A stretch of DNA of 64,000 nucleotides from Alkaliphilus metalliredigens QYMF (GTDB lineage: Bacteria > Bacillota > Clostridia > Peptostreptococcales > Natronincolaceae), in assembly GCF_000016985.1 (NCBI RefSeq), contig NC_009633.1:3453539-3517538 (forward strand). Direction: 5' to 3'. The translations under genes and the position numbers were made by a program. The notes beneath the pieces were generated by a model, which saw only the letters and a list, made by a program, of their open reading frames with translations, did no database searches and was not told the origin of the DNA. Positions 45,300-53,860 of this stretch are shown in pieces; position 1 is the first letter of the stretch; each line of letters starts with the position of its first letter.

Positions 45300-46073
45300 A
45301 TGGGAAAGACTATCCTTGCACAGAATGCAAGGGCTGCCATTTTATTTAAAGCTAGCCCTAATAATAAGGTGTTGTTTCAAAAGCATGCTACTAAAAGACT
45401 CCCTATAGCCAGTATCACAAAATTAATGACGATGCTGGTCCTATTAGATGGTATCGATGCGGGGAAAATAAAATGGACCGATAAGGTGGAAATGAGTCCT
45501 GCTGCAGCTTCACTATATGGCTCTAAAATTCATTTAAAGCCTGGGGAGAAATTACCTGTAGGAGATATGTTTAAGTCGATGATTATTGCCTCAGCAAATG
45601 ATGCCGCTATTGCTTTAGCAGAGCATCTTTCTGGAACCATGGATAATTTTATAGATAAAATGAATCAAAAAGCGAAGACCTTAGGTCTTAAAAATTCACA
45701 TTTTGTAAATTCTCATGGTTTGTTTGAAGATAACCACTATTCTTCAGCTATTGATATCGTTAAAATGGTAAGTATGGCATTAAGAAGAGAAGAGATATTA
45801 AAATACTCAAGATTAAAATATGATTACATTAGAAAAGAAGACAACCAGTTGCAAAAGCTAGTAAATACCAATAAATTAATTGGAACCATACCTGAAGTAG
45901 ATGGTTTGAAAACTGGGTATACTCCTTTAGCTGGTTGTTGCTTGGCTGCAACTGCTCTCAAAGACAATGTTAGATTAATAGCAGTTGTTTTAGGAGAACC
46001 TAGAAAAGCTGTCAGAGATAAAGAAGTTATAGAAATGCTTAATTATGGGTTCAAAGCCTCTCTCTTAACATAA
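45300..46073 (+). CDS. D-alanyl-D-alanine carboxypeptidase-fold protein without signal peptide
   Basis: This 257-residue serine peptidase of the S11 (DacA/DacF) type has all three active-site motifs: S38-x-x-K41 in ASITKLM, S98-A-N100 in IIASANDAAIA, and K204-T-G in DGLKTGYTPLAG. Characterised relatives are secreted and anchored at the membrane. This one starts directly with the catalytic domain (MGKTILAQNARAAILFK), has no hydrophobic leader and no C-terminal membrane helix. GAGGAGG lies six bases before the ATG; upstream residues would not form a leader either. It should stay in the cytoplasm, plausibly in the mother cell, together with the MurF-like ligase. Confidence 0.85.
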   Translation: MGKTILAQNARAAILFKASPNNKVLFQKHATKRLPIASITKLMTMLVLLDGIDAGKIKWTDKVEMSPAAASLYGSKIHLKPGEKLPVGDMFKSMIIASANDAAIALAEHLSGTMDNFIDKMNQKAKTLGLKNSHFVNSHGLFEDNHYSSAIDIVKMVSMALRREEILKYSRLKYDYIRKEDNQLQKLVNTNKLIGTIPEVDGLKTGYTPLAGCCLAATALKDNVRLIAVVLGEPRKAVRDKEVIEMLNYGFKASLLT

Positions 46074-46144
46074 ATTACGGGAAAATTGAAAAAGTAAAGA
46101 GTGGTATTTCCTAGTGAAAGGGAAATAGCTCCGACTCCTATTGC

Positions 46145-46190
46145 GCTCCTCCCTGGTAAACATTGTGATAAATTACCAGGGAGGAGCTTT
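46145..46190. terminator. Bidirectional terminator
   Basis: GCTCCTCCCTGGTAA (46145-46159) pairs perfectly with TTACCAGGGAGGAGC (46173-46187), followed by TTTATG. It separates the convergent peptidase and YheC/YheD-type genes. Confidence 0.8.
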
Positions 46191-46240
46191 ATGATTAGTA
46201 TAGTTTCTTTAAAATGGGACTGATTTCAATTTTAAAGCTG

Positions 46241-47344
46241 TTACACGTTTCTTTTAATTCTATACTTTCCATATTCCAATAAATTTAAGGATGATTCATT
46301 GATTGTCTTCTTATCATAGGCTTTGAAAAAAGATACTTTTCTAGACTGCGAGTTACACTCTATAAACCACAGATGACCTTTTTTGTCTAAACCAATATCT
46401 ATCCCGATTTCTCCAATGGGTCCATAATCTTTTTCTATAGATTGATAGGTAATATTTAAAAATTGATTTAATTTATTTTTTAATTCTTTAACTTCAATAT
46501 CTGAATAGTTCATAATATGTTTGAAAAAATAATCAAAGCTATAACTCTGGGCATGTGTTGTTATTGGTGCATTATTTTGACTCATTCGGACTGGAATCCC
46601 TGCTACTGTTATTTGTCCCTTACCATTTTTCTGTACTTCTGCCCTTAGGTCTACAATTTTTTTATCTATTGTGATTAGATCAATCGCTTGTTGAATCAGA
46701 AACTTTTTTTCACCAAAGAAGCTCTGAATTTTATTGACTACATCATTGTCGTTATCTATCTTATGGACATATAATCTATCTTTTAGATAACTAAGTTCGT
46801 ATCCTCCTTCAGGCAATTTAATGACACGAATCACTTGCTTGCCTTGACGGCCTACACAAGCTTTTAAATATACTGTATCAGTTGTTTTCAACATTTCAAA
46901 TAAGTCATTTGGACTGTTATACATAATTGTTAATGGTAAATACTGTTTACATCTTTCATCTCTTGATAAATTATTATAAACCTCCCATTTATTAAATCCA
47001 TTTAGATAGTTTAACGGTTTAACTTTTTTTTTCAGTAAGTGCACTCTTAATTTATCAGTTAAAACACTGGTTTTATATATGAGATTCGGATAAGGAAACT
47101 GTGCTTTTTCCCAAAGGGATTTTTTTTCATTATAATAAACACCTCTAATCCTTCTTCTTTTAGTATCAACGTCCTTAGCTGAAAAAAAATACAGGCTTAT
47201 ATTTGCATACTTATTTGCTTCTTTAATGGATGTGATTTTTTCTGTTTCTTTTTGCTTCAAAAGTCGCTTTATTGTACGCTCCGCAGCACACACCCCTAAA
47301 ATAGGTTGTTTTGAGTTTAAATTTGTTTTATATCTACTCAACAC
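46241..47344 (-). CDS. YheC/YheD-family ATP-grasp protein, subtype B
   Basis: This 367-residue protein belongs to a second, shorter subtype. The N-terminal part (PILGVCAAERTIKRLLKQ, RGVYYNEKKSLWEKAQFPYPNLIY) resembles Bacillus YheC/YheD. The ATP-grasp part shows VYLKACVGRQGKQVIRV, FLIQQAIDLITIDKKIVDLRAEVQKN and the metal-binding GEIGIDIGLDKKGHLWFIECNSQ with the classical E-x-N. It starts with GTG (or the TTG just after), behind AGGAGG, nine bases after the related gene upstream. The two form one transcription unit. Confidence 0.85.
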   Translation of the reverse strand: MLSRYKTNLNSKQPILGVCAAERTIKRLLKQKETEKITSIKEANKYANISLYFFSAKDVDTKRRRIRGVYYNEKKSLWEKAQFPYPNLIYKTSVLTDKLRVHLLKKKVKPLNYLNGFNKWEVYNNLSRDERCKQYLPLTIMYNSPNDLFEMLKTTDTVYLKACVGRQGKQVIRVIKLPEGGYELSYLKDRLYVHKIDNDNDVVNKIQSFFGEKKFLIQQAIDLITIDKKIVDLRAEVQKNGKGQITVAGIPVRMSQNNAPITTHAQSYSFDYFFKHIMNYSDIEVKELKNKLNQFLNITYQSIEKDYGPIGEIGIDIGLDKKGHLWFIECNSQSRKVSFFKAYDKKTINESSLNLLEYGKYRIKRNV

Positions 47345-47352
47345 TTCTCCTC

Positions 47353-48513
47353 CTAACTATCTTCACTATATAAAAAAATGGCGTATTCCAATAAATTCAA
47401 ATATGATTGTTGAATTTCTCTTTCATCATAAGCATGATGGAAAGATGCTTTGCTAGAATACGCATTACTTTCAATGAACCATAGGTGATCATTGCTATCC
47501 AAACCAATATCCATAGAAAGCTCTCCACTTTGTCCATAGGATGCTTCGATGGCATGATATATCATTTTTAGAAATTTTATTATTCTACTTTCTAACTTTG
47601 CAATTTCCACTTCCGAATAATCCATGAAATGTTTAAAAAAATACTGAAAAGTATAGCTCTCTCCATGGGTTGTGATTGGAGAATTATGATTACTAACCCG
47701 AACAGCAATGGCTGTTATCACAATCTTTCCGTTGTCTTTTCTTTGTAATTCTGCTCTCATGTCAATGATTTTACCTTCTACTTTTATTAAATCGATGGCT
47801 TGCTGTACTATAAATTTCCTGTTTTTATAAAATAATAATATTTCATGTATCAGACTGTCGAAGCCCTTCGCTTCATTCTCATATAATCCATCGATAAAGT
47901 AACGATAGGTGTATCTACCTTCTGGTAACTGCTCTACGCATACGACGCCTCTTCCTTTCCCGCTCTGACACGCCTTTAAGTACACCTTATGACTAATCGC
48001 TAACATTTTTTTTAAAGAATCAGGACTATCATACAATACAGATAATGGTAAATGAGGTGAAATATTTTGATAGTCCGATAAATGCTCATAGATCTCCCAC
48101 TTATTAAAACAATATAGATAATTGATTAATTTAATATCGAATTCTTTTATACGGTTTATAAATTTAAGACTTAAGTCTTTCTTGTTTTTTGATCCATAGG
48201 CCTTATAAATGATGTCTGGATAAGGCAATTTTTTCTTTTCCCATTTGTCGGTTTCTTGGTTATAATGAACACCTCTTACAATTGGTTTATTGATATGGAA
48301 ATCATCAATGGAAAAGAAATAAAGCAACATCTGTATTTGTTCATTTGCTTCTATAAACTTTGCATGTTTTGAAAGTGGCTGCTGTTTAGAGAGCATTCTC
48401 TTAATATGATTAGCTTTAATTAGAATCCCCATTATGGGTTTAGCCAGTTCCTTTTCTGAGCTTAGCTGATTAATCTGATTTAAGTTGTCATCCTTTTTAT
48501 CACTATCACCCAT
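47353..48513 (-). CDS. YheC/YheD-family ATP-grasp protein, subtype B
   Basis: This 386-residue partner of the gene at 46241 has a 30-residue hydrophilic N-terminal extension (MGDSDKKDDNLNQINQLSSE). After it come PIMGILIKANHIKRMLSKQ, RGVHYNQETDKWEKKKLPYPDIIY, then ATP-grasp motifs VYLKACQSGKGRGVVCV, VQQAIDLIKVEGKIIDMRAELQ and GELSMDIGLDSNDHLWFIESN. The classical E-x-N is present. The ATG at 48513 follows GGAGG by eight bases; the ATG at 48528 includes that site and is rejected. Members are known from spore coats; the ligation substrate is unknown. Confidence 0.85.
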   Translation of the reverse strand: MGDSDKKDDNLNQINQLSSEKELAKPIMGILIKANHIKRMLSKQQPLSKHAKFIEANEQIQMLLYFFSIDDFHINKPIVRGVHYNQETDKWEKKKLPYPDIIYKAYGSKNKKDLSLKFINRIKEFDIKLINYLYCFNKWEIYEHLSDYQNISPHLPLSVLYDSPDSLKKMLAISHKVYLKACQSGKGRGVVCVEQLPEGRYTYRYFIDGLYENEAKGFDSLIHEILLFYKNRKFIVQQAIDLIKVEGKIIDMRAELQRKDNGKIVITAIAVRVSNHNSPITTHGESYTFQYFFKHFMDYSEVEIAKLESRIIKFLKMIYHAIEASYGQSGELSMDIGLDSNDHLWFIESNAYSSKASFHHAYDEREIQQSYLNLLEYAIFLYSEDS

Positions 48514-48673
48514 TGAACAAACCTCCATAATAAATTAAATACATACACATCGGTGTTTTGTATACACAAAATACATTTAACCCCTTGGGGTCTTCTCGCT
48601 CTCATTGGAATTACACTATATATTATGCTGATGAGATAAAACAGTGTACAATATGGAAATATTTAATACCAGC

Positions 48674-48724
48674 ATAAAAATAAGAGAAGATCTCCTATGT
48701 AGTTACATAGAAGGTCATCTCTTA
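48674..48724 (-). terminator. Terminator after the CAP-domain gene
   Basis: TAAGAGA / TCTCTTA outer and CTATGTA / TACATAG inner stems (48681-48724) are followed on the minus strand by TTTTTATG. No gene is supported in 48529-48783 otherwise. Confidence 0.65.
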
Positions 48725-48783
48725 TTAAACAAGTCGATTTGTTTTTTAACTTTTCATTACCCAATATAAAATACTCCAATGGA

Positions 48784-49539
48784 CTACTGCCGTATAAACA
48801 ATTGAGTAACCACAATACCATGACTATCTCTAGAAATCCCTATTCCTATGTGAGTAAATGATTCACTTAAAATATTATTTCTATGACCGATGCTCCCCAT
48901 TAGCATCATATGCGCTCTTCGAACATCTCCTGCCTTAGCAAGATTTTCACCTACTTGTCTATAAGAAATACCCGCATTAGATACCATTTGATAAAAAGAC
49001 CCATGTATAGGGGAGGTGTGAGCGAAATAGTTATTATCAACTATATCCTGGCTTTTCACTCTAGCCACATCAGTCAATTTCACATGTAATTTTAGAGGTG
49101 ACAGTCCATGTTCTCTTCTTTCCTGATTAATCATATCTAGCATTGTGCTTTCTACACCAGATAAATTTGTTTGATTGCTGACTGGTGGAGTCGGCTGTGA
49201 AGGTAATGGTGCAGGATTGTTATTAGTGTTGTTGGTGGTGGTGGTGTTACTTTGTGATGCTGATGGATTGTTACGCATACCGCGAATCAAGTCAGCTGTG
49301 GATTGGTTTTGATTGCTTTCTTGTGCTACTGAGGGACTTGGAGCATATGTATTACGTTGTGCTTGTGGTTGCCCTTGTGGTGCTATGTTGTTCGGTGTAC
49401 TTGGTGCGGTGCTGATAGTCTTATTTTGGTCCTGAAGCCGTCTTTGCAGTCCCCACGAGGCATATGCTGTTGTGGTCACTTGACTTAGAAATACCATGAC
49501 AAGTGTAATCGTTACTATTTTCTTAAGTAAATTTTTCAA
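48784..49539 (-). CDS. Secreted CAP-domain protein
   Basis: This 251-residue protein has a signal peptide (MKNLLKKIVTITLVMVFLSQ, likely cut after TAYA near residue 27). A linker of about 90 residues rich in Gln, Asn, Ser and Pro follows, then a C-terminal CAP/SCP domain from about residue 125 (MLDMINQERREHGLSPLKLH, SQDIVDNNYFAHTSP, VGENLAKAGDV, MGSIGHRNNILSESFTHIGIGI). The layout matches Bacillus YkwD-like proteins, several of which are made during sporulation or germination. CAP domains bind lipid or act on cell-wall material; the function is open. Confidence 0.85.
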   Translation of the reverse strand: MKNLLKKIVTITLVMVFLSQVTTTAYASWGLQRRLQDQNKTISTAPSTPNNIAPQGQPQAQRNTYAPSPSVAQESNQNQSTADLIRGMRNNPSASQSNTTTTNNTNNNPAPLPSQPTPPVSNQTNLSGVESTMLDMINQERREHGLSPLKLHVKLTDVARVKSQDIVDNNYFAHTSPIHGSFYQMVSNAGISYRQVGENLAKAGDVRRAHMMLMGSIGHRNNILSESFTHIGIGISRDSHGIVVTQLFIRQ

Positions 49540-49746
49540 TGTCTTTCCCCCTATTGTTTTTATGATATGAATCTATGTCTCCATACCATTATACTCGACA
49601 AAATACGACAAAACCAAAGGATAGTATTGGTAATTCAGAATTGGTCTTATATTCACAAACTATAATATACTTTTTTCTGTCACCTTTAATTATTAACTCT
49701 AATATACTAAAGCACTAGGAATTTAAGATAAAGGGGTGAAATAGAT

Positions 49747-50025
49747 TTGAAACCCAAAGGAAGAATGTATATCGATGCTAGACAAGAAAAATTTCAGCTT
49801 GGGGATGCAAAGCAGGTCATCTATATCATTAAGCAAGTAGCTGAGGACCATGTTAAACAAAGAATTTATGATTGTATTGGCCTTCATACTTTGAAAATAG
49901 AGGTTATTCCTGCCAGTGAAAAAGTAATCGTCACATACTACGAAAATATCATTAGCCCAAGCTTTATGGACTATCAATTTCAGTTAAAAAAGCTAGATTT
50001 CAAAAGAGTAGAATCCTTAATTTAA
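49747..50025 (+). CDS. Small protein with HMA-like fold
   Basis: This 92-residue protein starts with TTG, seven bases after AAAGGGGTG. The pattern of strand and helix (LKIEVIPASEKVIVTYYENI, then a helix-strand pair) recalls the ferredoxin-like fold of heavy-metal-associated domains, but there is no CxxC. It opens a run of three small genes on the same strand. AC-N17-AATATACTA about 45 bases upstream resembles the SigK-like promoters of this region. I assign no function; the fold is a guess. Confidence 0.55.
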   Translation: MKPKGRMYIDARQEKFQLGDAKQVIYIIKQVAEDHVKQRIYDCIGLHTLKIEVIPASEKVIVTYYENIISPSFMDYQFQLKKLDFKRVESLI

Positions 50026-50059
50026 ATAGGAATTTCTATACTTACCAGGGGGGACTAAC

Positions 50060-50356
50060 TTGTCTATTTATAAACGTATTCATCAATTTCAACAGGAGAG
50101 AACTGCGTCAATGACCTTGTTCATTAGCAATATGACATCAAATGAGGATTACACACGCATTGTTGAAGCATTACAACAACATAATGGTATTAAAAATATA
50201 GGACCCTTCACAAAAAAAAACACACTTGATATCACCTACAATCCATCTATTTTTAATATAACTGCCATTCATTATTTAATTGGCCAGTTAGGCTATAGAC
50301 TAGGTGTTAAAAGAAATCATACCTACACACCTAAAGCGCAAAAAAAAGGTGGCTGA
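50060..50356 (+). CDS. Small protein with HMA-like fold, no metal-binding cysteines
   Basis: This 98-residue protein (TTG start, AGGGGGG six bases upstream) contains MTLFISNMTSNEDYTRIVEAL, then GIKNIGPFTKKNTLDITYNPS and IHYLIGQLGYR. The beta-alpha-beta-beta-alpha order and the closing LGYR match heavy-metal-associated domains, but the CxxC that binds metal is replaced by SNEDY. The gene at 50422 shares the NEDY(T/N)RI motif. It lies 34 bases after the previous small gene. Function unknown; spore context. Confidence 0.62.
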   Translation: MSIYKRIHQFQQERTASMTLFISNMTSNEDYTRIVEALQQHNGIKNIGPFTKKNTLDITYNPSIFNITAIHYLIGQLGYRLGVKRNHTYTPKAQKKGG

Positions 50357-50421
50357 TGCGTCAATAAAAATAGCAGGTAGGTACCTGCCTAAATCATACT
50401 AGGTCCACAAGGAGGCATCTA

Positions 50422-50763
50422 ATGAGTTTATACAGAGATCAATTATCTAAAACAAGAGAAAAAATAAAAGAAGAGTTTTCTACTTCATTCACGCCACCAA
50501 AGTACAGTGAGTTATTAAAAAAGCATCAGGCAGATCAAACTTCCAATGCGATCATTTCAGTTACGATGAACATTACAAACCTCAATACCAATGAAGACTA
50601 CAATCGTATAGCTGTGGCCCTTAAGGAAATTGTAGGTGTAGAGGATATCACTCCCTTACAACAGAAAAAAATATCCATCGCCTATAACCAACTTCAAACC
50701 AGCTTAGAAGAAATTGTGTATCGTTTATCAAGAATGGGATATCGATATGTTAATCGCTTCTGA
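50422..50763 (+). CDS. Small protein with HMA-like fold, paralogue
   Basis: The 113-residue product has a helical lead (SLYRDQLSKTREKIKEEF) and then the same fold as the previous gene: VTMNITNLNTNEDYNRIAVAL, GVEDITPLQQKKISIAYNQL and IVYRLSRMGYRYV. NEDYNR stands where HMA proteins have CxxC. AAGGAGG lies seven bases before the ATG. The three neighbours probably arose by duplication and may assemble together; no metal role is expected. Confidence 0.65.
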   Translation: MSLYRDQLSKTREKIKEEFSTSFTPPKYSELLKKHQADQTSNAIISVTMNITNLNTNEDYNRIAVALKEIVGVEDITPLQQKKISIAYNQLQTSLEEIVYRLSRMGYRYVNRF

Positions 50764-50927
50764 AAAAAGTGCTAAGCCTGGATGGCTTAATACCCTGTAG
50801 ATGAATATAAATAAAAAAATTAAAAGCATCTTCAATCTGTAGCAAAACACTGTTTCAATTAATAGTATGTAGTATAAGTTAAAATAGATTTAACTTAGTT
50901 AAAAAAAATAAAGGAGGAATATATAAC

Positions 50928-51581
50928 ATGTCTGAAGTAAAGAAAGCTCAAACGCCAATTCAGCCTGGCCAATGCCCCATTGATCCAGTGACAGGACTTC
51001 CAGTATGTCCACCACCTAGCATAATTGAATGTATTGTAGTTGACAAGGTATACGATAGTTGCTTCCAAGTAGATGACCGAACTCGAGACGTAACAACTGA
51101 TTCAGATGAATTTGGAACAGGACTTGTACAGGGAGATTCCGTTTTATGTGCACTACAGGAAGGTGCAGAAATTACTTGTAATGAAATCAGTCGCGTTCCA
51201 GTAGGAGATGGTTTCTTCACAATCACTTTCTCTGTAAATGTTCCAATTACCCTTACCAACCCAGAAGCAACAAATGATGAAGACGATGAAATCGAAAGAA
51301 CTTTTACATTTGTTAAGACCGTCACCCTTTGTATCCCTGAAGGTGTTGATTTAGACTGTAGCGAAAGTGTCTTGTTAGCATGTAACTGTGTTGTTACTGA
51401 TGTAGATGAAATTGATGAAGAATTAGAATATACCATTTCTTGCGACATTCAGGTATGTTTAGTTGCAAAGGCTATTTTAAGAGTACAGCTTCTAGTGCCA
51501 AGTTATGGCTTTTGTGTACCCGCACCATGCGTTACATTACCAGGAGTTTGCCCTCCACTTCCACCAGATCAATGCTTCTAA
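50928..51581 (+). CDS. Cysteine-rich protein, probable spore coat or exosporium component
   Basis: This 217-residue protein contains 16 cysteines spread along its length, with proline-rich cysteine clusters at both ends (GQCPIDPVTGLPVCPPP and CVPAPCVTLPGVCPPLPP). The centre is acidic and beta-rich (FFTITFSVNVPITLTNPEAT). It has no signal peptide. AAAGGAGG precedes the ATG. Such composition is common in cross-linked spore coat or exosporium proteins; no named family is recognised. It is convergent with a DUF3794-like gene, the two separated by a terminator. Confidence 0.65.
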   Translation: MSEVKKAQTPIQPGQCPIDPVTGLPVCPPPSIIECIVVDKVYDSCFQVDDRTRDVTTDSDEFGTGLVQGDSVLCALQEGAEITCNEISRVPVGDGFFTITFSVNVPITLTNPEATNDEDDEIERTFTFVKTVTLCIPEGVDLDCSESVLLACNCVVTDVDEIDEELEYTISCDIQVCLVAKAILRVQLLVPSYGFCVPAPCVTLPGVCPPLPPDQCF

Positions 51582-51591
51582 TCAAATTATT

Positions 51592-51625
51592 AAAGGAGTC
51601 ATCCAAAATGACTCCTTTTTTATTT
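51592..51625 (+). terminator. Terminator after the Cys-rich gene
   Basis: AAAGGAGTCAT (51592-51602) pairs perfectly with ATGACTCCTTT (51608-51618) around CCAAA, followed by TTTATTT. Confidence 0.85.
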
Positions 51626-51645
51626 AATTGGAAAGATTTATTATC

Positions 51646-52440
51646 CTATTTACGACATGGTCTTGGTGCCACCGCTCCAATTACCACCTGTCGATTCTGA
51701 AGCAATTTTAAAGTTAAAAAAATAACCATCTTTTCCTCAATTTCATCAAATACTTTTTCTGCAAAAGGTATTTTGCTATTCACTGGAGTTCTTCGATTAA
51801 GAAACTCATCAAATTCGATAATTCTACTACTCACTAATTCACAGAAGGGAAGTTCATTATAATATTCTGTACTATTTTGGTTAAACTCGGAGAAATCACC
51901 AGAAAGTAATTTATCTTTATTAGCAAATTCAGGTGCTTTTAAATCTTGCTCACTAAAATATTGAAACTCATTACTAGTTGAGTTCACTACTGGCAATGGT
52001 TCAATACCATTAAAGTTAATCGGTGTTACACATTGAAAAGGAACATCTATTGTGCAATGGCGGATATCTCCGCAAACCCCTTGTGAATTTGAACACTTGC
52101 CAGCTGTAGCATATTCAATATTCTTGCGAACAACGCCTTTGATGAACAACTTATTGGTATCTTGTATTAGTAAACACTGAGTGACCATTAATCGTTTTTT
52201 AATTCGTTTAATCTCTAATGCATCTTCGGGAAGCTTTACAATGGAGTCAACATCTATTTGAACAGTGAATTCAGCAAGAACAACAGGGATCTTGGCCACA
52301 GCACCTGTAGTTAAGCCAGCTATTGGCACTATTGTATTTTCACAGTTACTAGTAGCTCCACCTTCAATCTTTATACAATCCTTTTTAGGAGGATATGGAA
52401 ACTTTTTAACAGGTCGTTTTCTGTTATAGTATTGGGACAT
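51646..52440 (-). CDS. DUF3794 (SPOCS)-like protein, probable exosporium protein
   Basis: This 264-residue protein has a basic, proline-rich head (MSQYYNRKRPVKKFPYPPKK). A domain resembling DUF3794/SPOCS follows: VPVVLAEFTVQIDVDSIVKLPEDALEIKRIKK, then VTQCLLIQDTNKLFIKGVVRKNIEYAT and DVPFQCVTPINFNG. The plan is like CsxC-type exosporium proteins of clostridia, an attribution I make from memory of the family. The last 100 residues are unlike it. AAAGGAG lies ten bases before the ATG; upstream, AC-N16-AATATGATG resembles the SigK-like promoters. Confidence 0.68.
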   Translation of the reverse strand: MSQYYNRKRPVKKFPYPPKKDCIKIEGGATSNCENTIVPIAGLTTGAVAKIPVVLAEFTVQIDVDSIVKLPEDALEIKRIKKRLMVTQCLLIQDTNKLFIKGVVRKNIEYATAGKCSNSQGVCGDIRHCTIDVPFQCVTPINFNGIEPLPVVNSTSNEFQYFSEQDLKAPEFANKDKLLSGDFSEFNQNSTEYYNELPFCELVSSRIIEFDEFLNRRTPVNSKIPFAEKVFDEIEEKMVIFLTLKLLQNRQVVIGAVAPRPCRK

Positions 52441-52607
52441 AATTTTTATGCTCCTTTCTCTTTAAATGGGATTTTAGGAATTAAGACCTTGTCTCTTTTT
52501 CCTACTTCATCATATTCTACTATCTTAAATTTGTTACATCTAACAAACCATAAGTTCATATATATTTATTGATATTTGTCAAAAATAATTAGGTTGTGAA
52601 TGATTCA

Positions 52608-52835
52608 TTATTTGTGATTTGTTCCCATCCTTTCCTCAAGTATTTTTTTATTGTCCTGCATCCGTTTATCCTCTGGTCGGTACTTTCTAGCCTGTTCATT
52701 ATGATAATAAGATTTTTCATATTCCTTCAAATTATAGTAACAAACGCATAATTGCAGATGAGGGTACCAGGTATAATATGCCATATAAATAAAGCTCCAC
52801 CTATTAGGATCTGGAACTTGTTGGGTACCAATTCA
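52608..52835 (-). pseudogene. Frameshifted 3' end of the glycosyltransferase gene
   Basis: Beyond about 52835 the neighbouring frame continues the protein as WSFIYMAYYTWYP, HLQLCVCYYNLKEYEKSYYH and KYRPEDKRMQDNKKI, ending at 52608. This matches the C-terminus of the paralogue at 19809 (IPNLQLCLCFYKLGKIKEAI). A single base appears to be missing in CAACAAGTTCCAG near 52830. It may be a real mutation or a sequence error. Confidence 0.75.
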
Positions 52836-53689
52836 TACCAGAAAGCAGCTGTTTTATAACTCTTCTGCCGGTGAAAGTGATAGCCAATACGAGCGCATGC
52901 CTCAGCTCTAGGTGGTGCAAATTTAAAAGAGTCAAATAGGGAAGATAATTCATTGTTCATATCTCCCAGATAACGATAGCAGTCTGCTCGAAAGATACAA
53001 GCAAATATCTTATCTTCTATCCAACCTTCTTTCAACGATATGTTTTTACTATAGCTTTCTATTGCTTTTTGATAGTGTTTGTTTTCTCTTAACTCATTTC
53101 CATAGTAAAAGTAGTCTCTTGGTGTAAATGTATCTCCCCGTTCTATCTTTTTTTCATAAATCGAAACCGTACGCCCCACAGCGTGGCGAATTTTTTTATG
53201 CGTTATCGCAACGTCTGAATTGATAATCTTCCCATGAACATCTAAATATTGATGGCAGTCACCCTTCCATTTATAATTCTTTTCCCTCTTCACAAGTCGA
53301 TTACGCCGGTATCTTAATGTAACATTACCATAGGCATCAGTACCCGCATCGTAATACATGGAGACTGAATCTACTGAGGGATCAAGGGTCTCTTTTAATT
53401 TTTTCAATTTAACTCGATTTTCCTCTGAGATCACATCGTCTGCATCCAGATATAAAATGTAATCTTTTGTGGCATATTTAAAGGATTCATTTCTAGCAGC
53501 TGCAAAATTGTCAATCCACTCAAAGTAGAAAATACGGTCCGTATATTGAGCAGCAATTTCTTTTGTTCGGTCTGTGGAACCAGTATCAACAATATTGATT
53601 TCATCAACTATATCTTTAATCGTATCTAGGCAACGACTAAGTAATTCTTCCTCGTTTTTTACAATCATACACAAACTTATGGTAATCAT
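52727..53689 (-). CDS. Glycosyltransferase family 2 with TPR-like half, C-terminus frameshifted
   Basis: The open frame encodes 320 residues. The GT-A domain is complete: ISLCMIVKNEEELLSRCLDTI, INIVDTGSTDRTK and LYLDADD. Most of the TPR-like half is present (YYGNELRENKHYQKAIESYSK). It is a close paralogue of the protein at 19809. After WYELVPNK the frame drifts into 33 unrelated residues because of a probable one-base loss, and about 70 residues of the original end lie in the next frame. The catalytic part may still work. It is downstream of the large collagen-like gene on the same strand, mirroring the pair at 18190-20894. Confidence 0.8.
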   Translation of the reverse strand: MITISLCMIVKNEEELLSRCLDTIKDIVDEINIVDTGSTDRTKEIAAQYTDRIFYFEWIDNFAAARNESFKYATKDYILYLDADDVISEENRVKLKKLKETLDPSVDSVSMYYDAGTDAYGNVTLRYRRNRLVKREKNYKWKGDCHQYLDVHGKIINSDVAITHKKIRHAVGRTVSIYEKKIERGDTFTPRDYFYYGNELRENKHYQKAIESYSKNISLKEGWIEDKIFACIFRADCYRYLGDMNNELSSLFDSFKFAPPRAEACARIGYHFHRQKSYKTAAFWYELVPNKFQILIGGALFIWHIIPGTLICNYAFVTII

Positions 53690-53730
53690 CCCATCATCCC
53701 TTTCTTTTATTATTGAAGTTAAATCCTTTT

Positions 53731-53761
53731 AAAAAGGATGCCTACCTTGCAGAAGGCATCC
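53731..53761 (-). terminator. Terminator-like hairpin between collagen-like and glycosyltransferase genes
   Basis: GGATGCCT (53736-53743) pairs with AGGCATCC (53754-53761); on the minus strand TTTTT follows. It lies about 40 bases before the glycosyltransferase start. Confidence 0.6.
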
Positions 53762-53860
53762 ACAACTTTAACATATTTAATGTCAATTATAACATTCTGA
53801 GGGTCATTATCTATCAAATACATCCCTAAAGTTCATACAGAACCAAAGAATATCGACCCG

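Noticed and set aside
48553-48568. Near-palindrome TTTTGT-ATAC-ACAAAA before the YheC/YheD pair as an operator
   Set aside because: Short AT-rich arms of this kind are expected by chance here and no regulator gene is adjacent.
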